NCBI GenBank assembly: GCA_008828725.1
Contig: MEHQ01002596.1
Coordinates: 768,601-832,600, forward strand
DNA length: 64,000 bases
DNA from: Saccharina japonica
Lineage: Eukaryota > Sar > Phaeophyceae > Laminariales > Laminariaceae
Direction: 5' to 3'
Shown here: positions 22,186-33,142 of the stretch, piece by piece
How positions within the stretch are numbered: the stretch's first letter is position 1
How the letters are laid out: every line of letters starts with the position of its first letter
Notes under the pieces: generated by a model
Databases searched by the model: none
What the model was told of the DNA's origin: nothing
What the model saw: only the letters and a program-made list of their open reading frames with translations
Position numbers and translations under genes: made by a program

Positions 22186-22975
22186 ATGTGTGTGTGTTCT
22201 TCACATTAAACCGTGCTTTCTGCCCGTCGACATCCAGCACGCCTCCTGTCGTTCTTAGTCTTGCTTTGTTGGCACTGTTTTTTTTTTTTTTTTTTAGCAG
22301 ACAATGCAATGCCATATGCGACAGGCAAGACCTACCCTGCTAGCAATCCAGGTGCATGCAAGAGAAAAAAAAGAGAAAAGAAAGAAAAAAGCGAAAAGGA
22401 AAAATAATAGAAAGTAAACATACTGAAGCAAATCAACAATCAAGCAACCAAACAAAAGCAGACAAAATGAAAAGAAAAAAAAAAAAAAAAAATGTCGTGC
22501 TTCTCCCAGATGAGATGCGACATCTAGTTAAAAGAAACCAAATGAAATGAAATGAACCGAAAAAAAAAAAAANTTTTTTTCTCTTGCATGCACCTGGATT
22601 GCTAGCAGGGTAGGTCTTGCCTGTCGTATATGGCATTGCATTGTCTGCTCTGCTTACTGCACTGAGCGTAGTATCTCTGTGTCGTAGTTTTGTGACCACA
22701 GAACTGGTACCTTTTTAGGATGATGAATCGGCACGGACACTGGGTGTGCTGGATGTCGACGGGTAGAAAGGAAGGTTTAATGTGAAGAACACACACACAC
22801 AGTGTGCGTGCCGATTCTTCATCCTAGAGAGATGGCCAGTTATTATGTGGTCACAAAACTACGATACAGCAGATATACTACGTTGCAATGCAGTAAGCAG
22901 AGCAAACAATGCAATCTCCTATACGACAGGCACGACCTACCCTGCTAGCAATCCAGCTGCGTGAACGAGAAACAA
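22186..22975. repeat. Family C cluster with long 3' segment
   Basis: A plus copy (22186-22565) extends past CAATCCAGGTGCATGCAAGA into an A-rich tail with GTCGTGCTTCTCCCAGATGA. An undetermined base at 22573 sits between a poly-A and a poly-T. A minus arm (22583-22790) and a plus arm (22800-22975) then form a head-to-head pair. Confidence 0.85.
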
Positions 22976-23271
22976 AAAAAGAAGCGAAAAGGAAAAAACT
23001 CGAAGAATAAAAACAACAAACACAAAAAAACCTTAACCTTTTTTGTTTGTTTGTTTCGTGTTTCTTCTGTGTGTGATTTTTCTTTTTCTTTTCTTTGGGA
23101 CGTGTCGCCAGAAGAAGGGAGAAGTGAACAGATATTGGAATAAGAACCGGACAGAGTAAAACAGAGAATGCCGTATACATATGTATGATACGAGTTTTAG
23201 CACTCTGCGCGCCACTACAGCAGCAGTACGCGTACATCATGCCGGTATATAGATACATGTATACCATATTA

Positions 23272-23347
23272 CCACTCTGTCCAGAAATTTAAGCTCTTTT
23301 TTTTAATATTAATGTATAAACGGTGCTTATATTTTTGTACAGAGTGG
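23272..23347. mobile_element. MITE family H copy (Stowaway-like)
   Basis: CCACTCTGTCCAGAAATTTA at the left end, with inverted CAGAGTGG at the right, flanked by TA. The consensus CTCTGTCCCGAAATATAAGC closely resembles the ends of plant Stowaway MITEs (Tc1/mariner, TA target). Confidence 0.85.
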
Positions 23348-23421
23348 TATATGATAAACGTATACAGAGGGTACCCCGATTCAAGAGCGCCCAAGATAAG
23401 AGCATTCGGGATTTTAACCCG

Positions 23422-23518
23422 TTAACCCCTTTAGGACTGCAGTCCCGTTTTGGGGACAACCCACTCTAATTCTAAGTAACTTGTCCCCAAAACGGGACTC
23501 CAGTCCTATAAGGGTTAA
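23422..23518. mobile_element. MITE family E copy inside M
   Basis: TTAACCCCTTTAGGACTGCA at the left end, mirror-image arm ending TATAAGGGTTAA. Confidence 0.85.
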
Positions 23519-23593
23519 GAACTGGACCCGCGAATTTGGGGACAAACTACTTGGAATTAGTGTGGGACATTTTTTCAGTTCTGAATGGGTTAA
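23516..23593. mobile_element. MITE family F copy inside M
   Basis: TAAGAACTGGACCCGCGAAT, GGACAAACTACTTGGAATTA, then GTTCTGAATGGGTTAA. It abuts the family E copy. Confidence 0.8.
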
Positions 23594-23779
23594 GAGCGGT
23601 CAAATTGGCATATCCCGCCTGTCCTAAAAGCTATATATTGCCCACTACTCGAGCTCACAGCTGTTGTTTTTTTTAATTTTTTTATATTTCCCACTACAGA
23701 TAAGAACAGTGTGTAGTTACGAGCGCTTGATTTGGGTTTAAGATTGGCACGGGGCGCTCTTAACTAGGGGTACCCACTA

Positions 23780-24400
23780 CTGTAAACGTATGCATTTTCA
23801 TATATAATATGTGATATGTGTTGTATGCATATATATACGTACATAATGTATGTACCGGTATGTATACATATTATACCAGCATATCAGTGATACCTGCTGG
23901 GGTAATTGTACAAGAGTACTGGTGATTCTCGTACTGCAGATCGCCGTCTTCTGTATACCAGAGGTACCATATACCGGTATTAATGGACTGCTGCTGAGAG
24001 ACCAGCTTTTCTCAATGCTTTGGCCGTTCTTTGTGCATGCGTACATGGCCGAGGGTGTGTTCTATTATTAATAATTAATAATGTATACCTGGTACGAGGT
24101 AGCTACTCGTACAGCAGCACAGCAGTGTCGTTTGTTCCAGGGGGCATCAAGTATCCTATCGTTTGGTACATATGTGTACAGAGCACAGAGTACCCCCGAA
24201 GATTTTTTTTTTTTTTTAAATGTTTTTTATTTGCAATCATGCCCGTCTCCGCACGACAGGCGATCGACCCAAGCGCGTCTTTAATCCAGGTGTTTTGGTC
24301 GCCGGTGCTGTTTATTGTTTATCCATTGCTTCCTCCTACGTATACATGTATATGTGGGACCACTGCTGCTGCCTGTAGCGGTAAAATATAAATATGACAC
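23780..24400. other. AT-rich stretch, no gene seen
   Basis: It is rich in TATACC, GTACGT and CAGCAG strings, including one TACCTGGTA at about 24085. No supported exon. Confidence 0.4.
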
Positions 24401-24412
24401 TTTGCCGGGGGA

Positions 24413-24703
24413 TACAGTACAGGACACCTAATAAGAAACAGGCTATTAATAATAAGAAATCCAGGCTGATATTTAAACGAAAATAAGAAATTCGGGAGTC
24501 GTCAGTCTGCCGGGGAATACAGTACAGGACAACTATTAATAATAAGAAACAGGCTAATAAGAAAGCCAGGCTGATATTTAGAGGAAAATATGAAATTCGG
24601 GAGTCATTATCTTGAAATTAGTGTAGAAAGCACCCTGTCTCAAATAAGAAATCCAGCCTGGACCATATTTTCCTGTTTCTTGTTAGGGGCCCTGTACTGC
24701 TGT
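24413..24703. mobile_element. MITE family L copy with internal duplication
   Basis: TACAGTACAGGACACCTAAT starts the element; the left arm is repeated from 24508 (TACAGTACAGGACAAC). The right arm ends GTTTCTTGTTAGGGGCCCTG. The two left arms differ by TATTAATA for TA at two separate places. Confidence 0.75.
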
Positions 24704-24807
24704 ATACCGTATACCTTATACCTGTTAAGTATATAGCACGCAAAATAAGGTACACACCATATAGGGAGAATTTCGGACTTGGTACGAGCACGCATGATCA
24801 ATAAATA

Positions 24808-24981
24808 GCACGCCCCCTCCGACTAATTTCCGAGGACATTTTCTCCCCAGCGGGGACAACGAAAATGGCGGCTTTGTGGGCAGACCTAGTCAAGGGGTTT
24901 CCATAGACACATCGTTCGGCGTTTTCGCTGTCCCTGCTGTGGAAAAAACGTCCTCTCGGAAATTAGTCGGAGGGGGCGCGC
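24808..24981. mobile_element. TA-flanked hairpin MITE, ~174 bp
   Basis: GCACGCCCCCTCCGACTAAT at the left end is mirrored by ATTAGTCGGAGGGGGCGCGC at the right end, with TA at 24806-24807 and 24982-24983. The inverted arms extend about 55 bp each around ATGGCGGCTTTGTGGGCAGA. It is the only copy in the window. Confidence 0.8.
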
Positions 24982-25496
24982 TAATTTGGTCATGTGTGTT
25001 TCGCGGTACGAGTACGAGAGTATTTCGTTGTTTTGTTTTGTTTTGTTTTGTCCTTCCCATTTATGTTTTCGCTATGTACGTGGCACTTTTTTTGTCTCCC
25101 TCCTGTTTACATATTAGATGCATGATACGAAGTTTCCCCTTCGGGATTGTGGTTTGAGTGAGTGGAAACCCCCATGAGGCGTCGGCAAGCTGAAAAGGGA
25201 GAGCACAGCAGCAGCAGGCGTTCGTTCCTCGTATATATGGCATATATGCTGGCTACATATATACGGGTACTCGTTTGGCGTGCGTGTACACGAGCCACCG
25301 GGCGAGAACGGACATCATTAAAAAATATATATATATATTGAAAGCTAAAGAAAAAATTACTACAACACACGAAGCCGCCGGGCAAGTAACCGCCGGGCAA
25401 GTAACCGCCGGGCGAGTAGCACCGACCAGCCCAAACGAGTTTACAGTTACATTACAGTAGTTTTATGTATTTCTATTCACCAGGTATATATATATA

Positions 25497-25556
25497 GTCG
25501 TAACTCAGATCCGGGGTCACAAAGCAGGCGCTTCTCCCCCCCCCCTGCCCATTATT
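25497..25556 (-). mobile_element. SINE (family A) fragment
   Basis: GTCGTAACTCAGATCCGGGG, TCACAAAGCAGGCGCTTCTC, then a C-run. Confidence 0.75.
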
Positions 25557-25566
25557 CCGGCGGTAT

Positions 25567-26465
25567 GTGTGTTCTTCACATTGAACCTGGTATTTCTAAC
25601 TCGTCGACCTCCAGCACACCCAGTGTCCGTACCTGGTTCTTCGTCCCAGAGTGATCAATTGCCAAGCAAGCGGTACGTGTCTTAATTTTATCGCTAGAAG
25701 GGTATACTAATTGTATATACATACAGCAGCTTCAGTATGTTTACTTTCTATTATTTTTCCTTTTCGCTTTTTTCTTTCTTCTCTCTTTTTTTCTCTTGCA
25801 TGCACCTGGATTGCTAGCAGGGTAGGTCTTGCCTGTCGTATATGGCATTGCATTGTCTGCTCTGCTTACTGCACTGAGCGTAGTATCTCTGTGTCGTAGT
25901 TTTGTGACCACAGAACTGGTACCTCTCTAGGATGATGAATCGGCACGGACACTAGGGTGTGCTGGATGTCGACGGGTAGAAAGGAAGGTTTAATGTGAAG
26001 AACACACACACAGCCTTTTCTTTCCTCGTCGACTCGCGTCGACTTTTGTGTGTGGTTGCGGTATTTTGGGCTTTTGGCAGTAATGCTTACTGGCGGGCCA
26101 GGCGATAGCAGTCAGCATAAGAATTCACTGCTGTCGTGCTCGTAGCAGTCGTCCATAGGTGGCCACACGTGACTTGTTCCAGGGGTAATGTAATGTATTT
26201 TCGCGAGTCATTATGTCACGGGAGAGACCATACTAGTGTGTGTGTTGTTCACATTTAACCGTCCTTGCTACCCGTCGACACCCAGCGCACCCGGTGCCCG
26301 TGCCGATTCTCCATCCTATTAATAGAGAGATACCAGTTCTGTGATCACAAAACTACAACGCAAGACGCTGCAATGCAGTACGCAGAGCAGACAATGCCAT
26401 GCCATACAGCAGCAGTATACGACAGGCACGACCTACCCTGCTAGCTATCCAGCTGCGTGAAAGAG
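25567..26465. repeat. Family C copies, interrupted inverted set
   Basis: A short plus fragment (25567-25652), a minus arm (25796-26014) and a plus arm (26232-26465), with about 220 bp of other DNA between the last two. The plus arm carries CCATACAGCAGCAGTATACG where others read CCATATACG, and CCTATTAATAGAGAG for CCTAGAGAG. Confidence 0.85.
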
Positions 26466-26639
26466 AAAAGGACCCGCCACATACACAAAAACCTATATAT
26501 TACAGTATATACGTTTAGAAACAACAGTTTCATGTGAAGAACACACACACCAACACTTGCTATTTGTTCGTTTGTTTGTTTTTGTTTTTCGCCTTTTCTT
26601 CTATTTTCTCTTGCTTTGTTTTTTTCTTCCTTGTATTTT

Positions 26640-27400
26640 TCAGCTCTTTCACGCATCTGGATTGCTACCAGGGTAGGTCGTGCCTGTCGTGTATATTATA
26701 CCTGGTACGTACATATGGCATCGCATTGCCTGCTCTGCTTATGAAATGCATTGCATCGTAGTGTACATATGTACGCATCTCTGCTGCTGCTGTGTCGTGG
26801 TTTTGTGACCCCATTCATTTTGTATCTCCTATGATATTATAGGACGAAGAACTGGCACGGACACTGGGTGTGAAATGTGATATGGATGTCGACGGGTGGA
26901 AAAAAAGGGTTTCATAATCTCAAGAACACACACACCTCCTCTGCTGGGCGCGTACGCTGCTATTAATGTGTGTGTGTGTGTGTGTTCTTCACATTAAACC
27001 TTCCTTTCTACCCGTCGACATCCAGCACACCCAGTGTCCGTGCCGATTCTTCATCCTAAAAAGGTACCAGTTCTGTGGTCACAAAACTACGACCCAGAGA
27101 TACTACACTCAGTGCAGTAAGCAGAGCAGACAATGCAACGCCATATACGACAGGCAAGACCTACCCTGCTAGCAATCCAGGTGCATGCAAGAGAAAAAAA
27201 GAGAAAAAAGAAAAAAGCGAAAAGAAAAAATAATAAAAAGTAAATATACTGAAGCAAATCAATAATCAAGCAACCAAATAAAAAGCATGACAAAAAAAAG
27301 AAAGAAAGTGTCGTGCTTCTCCCAGAGATGCGACCTCCAATAAAAAAACCAAATGAAATGAAAGAAAATAAAATGGACCGAAACAGCGCCAACAGAGCAA
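26640..27400. repeat. Family C head-to-head pair with long 3' segment
   Basis: A diverged minus arm (26640-26935) and a plus arm (26968-27190). The plus arm continues through an A-rich tail into GTCGTGCTTCTCCCAGAGAT and GCGCCAACAGAGCAAGACTG (to about 27400). The minus arm holds several stacked TA insertions (about 26688-26712), including TACCTGGTA. Confidence 0.85.
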
Positions 27401-27980
27401 GACTGAGAACGACAGGATAGGACAGCCAGCCGGAGCACACCGAAGGCCAGCCGAGGCAGGTTTGTGCCCATAGTACAGGCAGGTTTTACCAGCTAGTCGG
27501 TCTGGCACCTACTCTGTTTGCCGTCTCTTTCCTGCTTTCGTCCGTCCTGGTTTCCCTATGACCCCCCCCACCCTCCGTCTCCCTTCCCTTGGGCGCCACC
27601 CATACAACGGGTACGTGGCACTCCCAACTCAATTCCGTTTCGTTCTCGTGTAACACACGAGAGTCCCGGAAAGAGAACGGGGAATGACAAAACCAAAATG
27701 AATACGTACGTAGCTAAGCCACCAAAGAAAGTCCTAGGACAAATACGGAAGGCGGAGAAACAAAGGCAAAAGCGATCACGGTAACATAAATAAGTGAAAC
27801 AAAGTAAACGAAGCAAATGATGCTTATAGGAGTAGACGGTTGACAACACCAAACTTGTCATGGTTCCGCTCTCTCGGGCTTCCCATAAGAGGGATTAGAG
27901 TGCGTACCCCGATTTAAGAGCGTTCCATGACCTAAAGCCCAAACAAACGCTCTCAACTACAAGCATTGCTCTTATCTCTA

Positions 27981-28182
27981 GTTTTTTTTTTTTTTTTCTT
28001 GTCCATCCCATTTATATTATCTTTGCCCTTCCTTTCTCTCTCCTTCCTGGTCGTAACTCAGATCCGGGGTCACAAAGTAGGCTGTTCTCCCTCCTCCCCC
28101 ACTACGGTTCTTGCCTTGTATTTTTATCGCGAGAAGGTTTCAGCACTTTCTTCCCTCGTCGACTTGCGTCGGATTCCAGTGT
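27981..28182 (-). mobile_element. SINE (family A) inside M, 5'-truncated
   Basis: Poly-T, GTCCATCCCATTTATATTAT, CTCAGATCCGGGGTCACAAA, CTTGCCTTGTATTTTTATCG. The tRNA-like head is absent. Confidence 0.85.
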
Positions 28183-28426
28183 GAGCAATATTTAGCTTTT
28201 GGTATTGGCCGGACATGTCGATTTGACCGCTTTTTAATCTCGACTGCTCTCATCTTGGGCGCTCTCACCCCTTTCAGAACTGCAAAACTTATCCCACACT
28301 AATTCCAAGTAGTTTTATCCAAAAACGGGGAACCGGTTCTTAACCCCTCAAGAACTGGTCCGACGTATTTGGGACAAACTACTTGGAATTAGTGAAGGAT
28401 TTTTTTTTCAGTTCTGTATGTGTTGG

Positions 28427-28522
28427 TTAACCCTCATAGGACTGGAGTCCCGTTTTGGGGACAAATTACTTGTAATTAGATTAGTTTGTCCCCAAAAAGG
28501 GACTGTAGTCCTAAAAGGGTCA
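28427..28522. mobile_element. MITE family E copy inside M
   Basis: TTAACCCTCATAGGACTGGA at the left end, CCCCAAAAAGGGACTGTAG near the right end. Confidence 0.8.
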
Positions 28523-28599
28523 AGGGGTTATAAATCCCGAATGCTCTAATATTGGGCGCTCTTAATTCGGGGTACCAACTAATGAACGGTTATTTCTAC

Positions 28600-28800
28600 T
28601 TACTACGTACCCCGTCGGCATGCGTATGACCCATGAGTGTGCGTGCTGATTCTTCTTCCCAGCTCTTCTTGTTGGGTCACGAAACTACGACAGAGACGCA
28701 CCATGTTGCAGTGCAGCAGTCGTAAGGGGAGTACGTAGGCAAATGCAATGCAATGCTTCGCCATTGTGTACTGGACACGACAAGCACAACATGCGCTCGT
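28600..28800 (+). repeat. Family C, old diverged copy
   Basis: GTCGGCATGCGTATGACCCA, GCTGATTCTTCTTCCCAG, GGGTCACGAAACTACGACAG. The family is still recognisable. Confidence 0.6.
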
Positions 28801-28859
28801 ACACGTCAGCAGCAGCCAGCGACCCGGACGCACGGCGGTACCTGCGCACAAAGCAGCTC

Positions 28860-30100
28860 GTACCTGGTAGCTGTTTCAGGAGGCGACTGACTGCTGTTTT
28901 TTTTTAAGCGTATTGACCGCGGGCGGTTCGGGTCGTTGTCGTCCCTTCAAGATGATCGCCATCCGCCAGCTCACCCTTACTTATTTTTTCCGTTCTTTAT
29001 CAAGAGTCTTGTGAAAATGTGAAAATATATATTTCTGATGTATATCTACCGGCGAGATAAGTCTAATGTACCCGGATCGTTTAATATCGTACCTACTTAT
29101 ATAGAGGTTATACCTCGAGGTATACCGAAACGGGGGGTGGAGTATATGGGAGTATTATACTTTTTGAAGAATTCTTGCTTGAAAAGTTAGTTCTTTGCTT
29201 GTGAAATTTATATATACATAATACCACATTATACCATATACGGGTGCACCAAAGTATGAAATAGTTTACCTTGTATACTATACGAGTAACTCTACGTGGT
29301 ATATACATACTCTGACTGAAATGTTATATTATATTATACGTACACAATATTTATTTACTCCGGAGCACCTGGTGGTTGCATTTTTTTTCTGTTTCATACC
29401 AGCACGTGGAAGCTCCATGCGAGGAAGGAACATGAGACGCCCCCCTCTATTAATAGCTAGTAATAGCCCCGCCATCAACATCGTCACCCATTTTTGTTTT
29501 TTGGAATTTCCGGGGGATTTTTTCCGGCCAGAGACCTTAAGGACCAACTGGCCAAAAGTGAAATACAAATGCCGTAAATACCGATTAGATTCGATTCGTT
29601 TTTTTCTTTTTTCTTTTTTCTTTTTTTTACGCAGTCGCCCGTCGTTTTTTACAGGCGGAAATGTTTTCCTACTCTTACCAGGTATACAGCAGTACGTAGT
29701 ACCCTTGTATACGTTTAGCGTCATGTACCTCGCCGGTAGCCATCTATCTACAGATATCACCTGGTACAGCAGTATGATATCGTACATATCATACATGCTT
29801 GGTGGCTGGTACCCGGGATATATACCATTGTGTGGTACTTCTTTTTTTTTCTTCTTTCAATAAAATGGTCGTACGACGTACTACTGTATCACTTGATGGC
29901 CTTGCTGACGGCGGGCCGGCGGGGGGAAGGGGAGGGGGAGGGGGGGGGAAAGGGCGGGGGTGAGAGTGGCCACCGTACGTACGAGTATCCCGTAAAAAAA
30001 AACATGTCAATTTGGTAACCGTTTCTCTTGATATGGATGTATGCATGTCAATTCATGTCAATGGGAGAGTAAGAAGTAAAGAGTAAAAAAAAAATGGTGT
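28860..30100. other. AT-rich stretch without a supported gene
   Basis: Both strands are open for 150-180 codons around 29321-29863, but these frames are rich in phenylalanine or lysine runs from T-runs and have no motif I recognise. It contains two TACCWGGTA sites and a G-rich purine run at 29918-29960. Confidence 0.4.
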
Positions 30101-30104
30101 GACC

Positions 30105-30520
30105 AACCAACCAATCAATCCACCCCAACCCAAACCCAAAATCCAAACCCCCTCATCATCAGCCCGCCCACCCTTCCTTCCTTCCTTCCTTCCTTCCTTC
30201 GTTACCTTGCCTTGCCTTCCCTTGCCCTGCCTTGCCTATTGCCTTGCTTTCTTTCCGCGCTTTTCTTCCCCCGTCGCCGTCGTCGTCTGTTTTCTTGTCG
30301 TGATGTCTCTTTGAATACGCGGCCGTTTGCTTTTTTCGTATTTTTTCCCCTTGAAACCCCCACCCCCCGCCCAAAAAAACAAAACAAACAAACAAACAAA
30401 ACAAACAAAACAAAACATTGGAAACAAAACAAAAATCCAAAAATCCAAAAAATCAAACAAACAAAAAACTATTGTTGAAAAATTCAATTTTTTCTTAAAA
30501 AACAAACAAAATCACATATT
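30105..30520. repeat. Simple-sequence belt upstream of the RGS gene
   Basis: A CCTT run (30172-30200), a CCTTG-rich stretch, then an AAAC/CAAA run (30366-30470). The plus strand goes from pyrimidine-rich to A/C-rich. No promoter motif can be assigned. Confidence 0.6.
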
Positions 30521-30639
30521 ATGTTTACCGGTGTATCATTCATCCTTTGTCATTTTTATCATCATATACCTGGTATAACAACATCACAATATATTTTTTT
30601 CAACGTCAGCGCCGATTTGCCGGCGGCAACCGAGCGCCG

Positions 30640-31362
30640 ATGCGGCTTCGGCCTGGATTTTTCAAGGCGAACTCGTTCCGCTCCCGAGAAAACTCGGATG
30701 CCAGCGTTGTCGCCCTTGGCGACGATGTCGGCCCCAGGAAGCAGCGCGTAGTGGGCAGTGCCCCCCCCCACGGCGGCGGGATCGACGACAACCTGGACGA
30801 CGACGGCGGCGGCGGCGGCGGGGACCCCCCGGCCCCTCCCTCTTCCAGCGGGACGGCCCTAACCTCCGCCGACTTTCGAACCCCTACCTCCTCGGGGTCG
30901 AGCCAGACGGCGACGAACTCGGTTTCTTCCCAGGGTAACATCTCCCCGGCCGCCGCTGCCGACCTGACCGGCTGCAGGCCGCCGCTGTGCGGCTCCAGCA
31001 GCACCCCCGTGGGGTACTACCACCGCGATCATCGCGATCGAGACTTGAAGCCTCCCCCTCCTCCTTTTTCTCGTTGGGGGTGGAAGCGAGGAGGCAGCAG
31101 CAGTGGGGGTGGCGGGGTCGGGGGGAGTGGGGCCAGCGTGGCGTCCCCCCCGCCCGTGGCTGATGTCATAATTGTCTCCACGGGGGAGGCGGCGTGGGGG
31201 GTGAGGGGAGAGGGGGTCGGAGATGACCTTGAAGATGGCGGAAGCGGTGTTGGTAGTGATGTCGGGGAACTTTTGTTGACAGAGCGCCAGCTGGGTGATG
31301 TGGACAGCGGTGGCGATGGGAGTACCTTGAGGGAGGCGTGCAGACGGCCGCTGAGCTGTGGC

Positions 31363-31393
<31 letters not shown>

Positions 31394-33087
31394 GGGGTTT
31401 CAGTGGAGGCGGTTTCGTCGGGGGAGGCGGGGGAGGCGGGGGAGGGAGGAGGGCGTCGTTGGGTTTCGTCGGGGGAGGCGGGGGAGGCGGGGGAGGGAGG
31501 AGGGCGTCGTTGAGCGATCGCACGCACGAGCCCAGTAATAGCAGCAGCCAGCGAAACCACGTGCCGCCATCGGTGTCCTCTGTATCGTGCGCCCGGTCGA
31601 ACGCACACAAGGAGTGGCACGAGGTGGATGATGATGACGATGACGAGGAGGAGGAGGAGGAGGAGGAGGATGGGGGGGGAGCGGGGGGGATGGAGGAGGT
31701 GTTGGAAGCGGAGAGAAAGGAGGAGAGGAAGCGGGCAATGTGGGGCGCCTTAGAATCGGCGGTCGCGTCGATGCCAGCGCCGAAAACATCGGCGCTTCCT
31801 GCAGAAAAGGAGGCGTCTTTAAGAACGCCTGCTGCGCCGAAACCTTCGCCGATTTCAACGGTCCAATTGGAGCGGACGCGGTCAGCGAGACCCGCGCCGA
31901 TGTCAGCGGTTCCAGTGCTGAAGAGATCCGTTGGCCGCGCGAGTGTTTCGGCGAGCTCTGCCCCGCGGGCGCGGCCTACCCGAGCGGTGACAGCGGCGGC
32001 TGTGTTGACCCGGACGTCGATGTCGACGCCGGCAGCAGCCGGGCCATCACCACCGGTGGTGGCTAAAATAAAAAAGTTGAATCGAGGAGGAGGAGGAGGA
32101 GGAGGTTCGGGACCGGTGCTGTTTGAGGCAAGTCGGCCGCAGCGCAAGGCGGCCGCCTCCACGTCAACGGAGGGGGAGGGGGAGGAGGCGGTGTCGACGG
32201 CGGGGGCGGGGGGAGAGGAAGAGGAGGAGGAGGGGTGGGGGGGGATAAGCTGGTGGTCCCCCCCTTCGGCCCCCGAAGGCGGCTGGATTGGCACCACCCT
32301 GTTCGCGCAGGCAATGTCCGCGTTTTCCGCAGCGACCGCGAGTTCGTCCCCGGTCCGGCCTCCCAGAACGGCGACCAACCGGACCCCGCCCCGCAATAAT
32401 AAAGGGGTTTCGACAAGTCTTGGTGACGGTGGCGGTGCGGGGGGTAGGGGGGGAGGTGGAAGGGCGCTGGCCGAGAACAACACTGCTGGGGGCGGTGGCA
32501 GAGATGGCTCTAAAAATCGTGTCGGTTTGCCGATACCGGCGGGGGGGGGGGGGGGGGGGNNNNNNGGGGGGGGGGGGGGGGGGCGAGGGGACCGAGGAAG
32601 CGCCGATGTTTTCGGCGCTGGCATCGACGCGACCGCCGATTCTAAGGCGCCCCACATTGCCCGCTTCCTCTCCTCCTTTCTCTCCGCTTCCAACACCTCC
32701 TCCATCCCCCCCGCTCCCCCCCCATCCTCCTCCTCCTCCTCCTCCTCCTCGTCATCGTCATCATCATCCACCTCGTGCCACTCCTTGTGTGCGTTCGACC
32801 GGGCGCACGATACAGAGGACACCGATGGCGGCACGTGGTTTCGCTGGCTGCTGCTATTACTGGGCTCGTGCGTGCGATCGCTCAACGACGCCCTCCTCCC
32901 TCCCCCGCCTCCCCCGACGAAACCGCCTCCTCCCCGAGAAGGGGGCGGGGGGGGGGCAGCGGGAGGACGGGATGATCGAGGTCATGACTGCATGCTGCTT
33001 GATTCCCCGTTCTTCTGCAAGGAGAATGGGATGGAGGAGATGAAGGTGGTGCTGGGGAACAAGGACATGCGCGCGGGGTTCAAGCAG
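30640..33087 (+). CDS. RGS-domain gene, exon 1 (long low-complexity N-terminus)
   Basis: The frame is open from before 30640 and runs in phase into the RGS exons; it ends at CAG|GCGAGT, a GC-type donor. I chose the ATG at 30640 because composition turns coding there. An acceptor-like TTTTTTTCAACGTCAG ends at 30609, so a further upstream exon is possible. The predicted 816 residues are mostly disordered: Ser/Gly/Pro-rich early, Gly runs (about 245-290), an Asp/Glu run (about 330), Ala/Pro/Thr-rich later. The last 19 residues (MEEMKVVLGNKDMRAGFKQ) begin the RGS fold. A 6-base gap in poly-G (32560-32565) and a large inverted repeat (31403-31800 and 32595-32932) make residues 600-770 unsafe: part may be misassembled, and the antisense frames there are equally open. 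Confidence 0.6.
31403..32932. repeat. Large inverted repeat within exon 1
   Basis: The left arm 31403-31800 and right arm 32595-32932 are reverse complements. Both hold CGCCTTAGAATCGGCGGTCG, the GGAGGA run and GCGATCGCACGCACGAGCCC. The arms are not identical: the left has a 75-bp unit (GTTTCGTCGGGGGAGGCGGG) twice and the right once. The 795-bp loop contains the N gap. Confidence 0.9.
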
Positions 33088-33110
33088 GCGAGTGGTTTTG
33101 TTTTTTTTGT

Positions 33111-33142
<32 letters not shown>

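Larger units (their letters stand above)
23368..23772. mobile_element. Composite element M, copy 1
   Basis: The termini GGTACCCCGATTCAAGAGCG (left) and GCGCTCTTAACTAGGGGTAC (right) are inverted repeats. Inside sit a family E MITE (23422-23518), a family F MITE (23516-23593) and a family D fragment (23645-23690). The outer ends match those of 27904-28577. Confidence 0.75.
27904..28577. mobile_element. Composite element M, copy 2
   Basis: Ends GTACCCCGATTTAAGAGCGT and GCGCTCTTAATTCGGGGTAC, in the opposite orientation to copy 1. It holds a SINE (27981-28182), two inverted family F MITEs (28268-28346 and 28341-28432) and a family E MITE (28427-28522). Confidence 0.75.

Noticed and set aside
18600-27190. 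Recurrent 60-90 codon frames beginning MCVCVLHIKPSFLPVDIQHT or similar
   Set aside because: They are the same stretch of repeat family C translated in each copy; frames break randomly between copies.
27518-27784. 88-codon plus-strand frame ending in a basic KPPKKVLGQIRKAEKQRQKR tail
   Set aside because: The tail looks protein-like, but the first half overlaps a C-run and the minus strand is open for 101 codons too. There is no splice or homology support.
29321-29863. 180-codon plus-strand frame and its 155-codon minus counterpart
   Set aside because: Phe/Ser- and Lys-rich stretches come from T-runs, both strands are open, no start context or splice signal stands out, and no domain is recognisable.
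30606-32885. Minus-strand frames of 132, 253 and 618 codons opposite RGS exon 1
   Set aside because: The inverted repeat makes both strands carry the same protein-like text, and GGC/GAG triplets keep several frames open. The plus frame is preferred because it continues in phase into the RGS exons.
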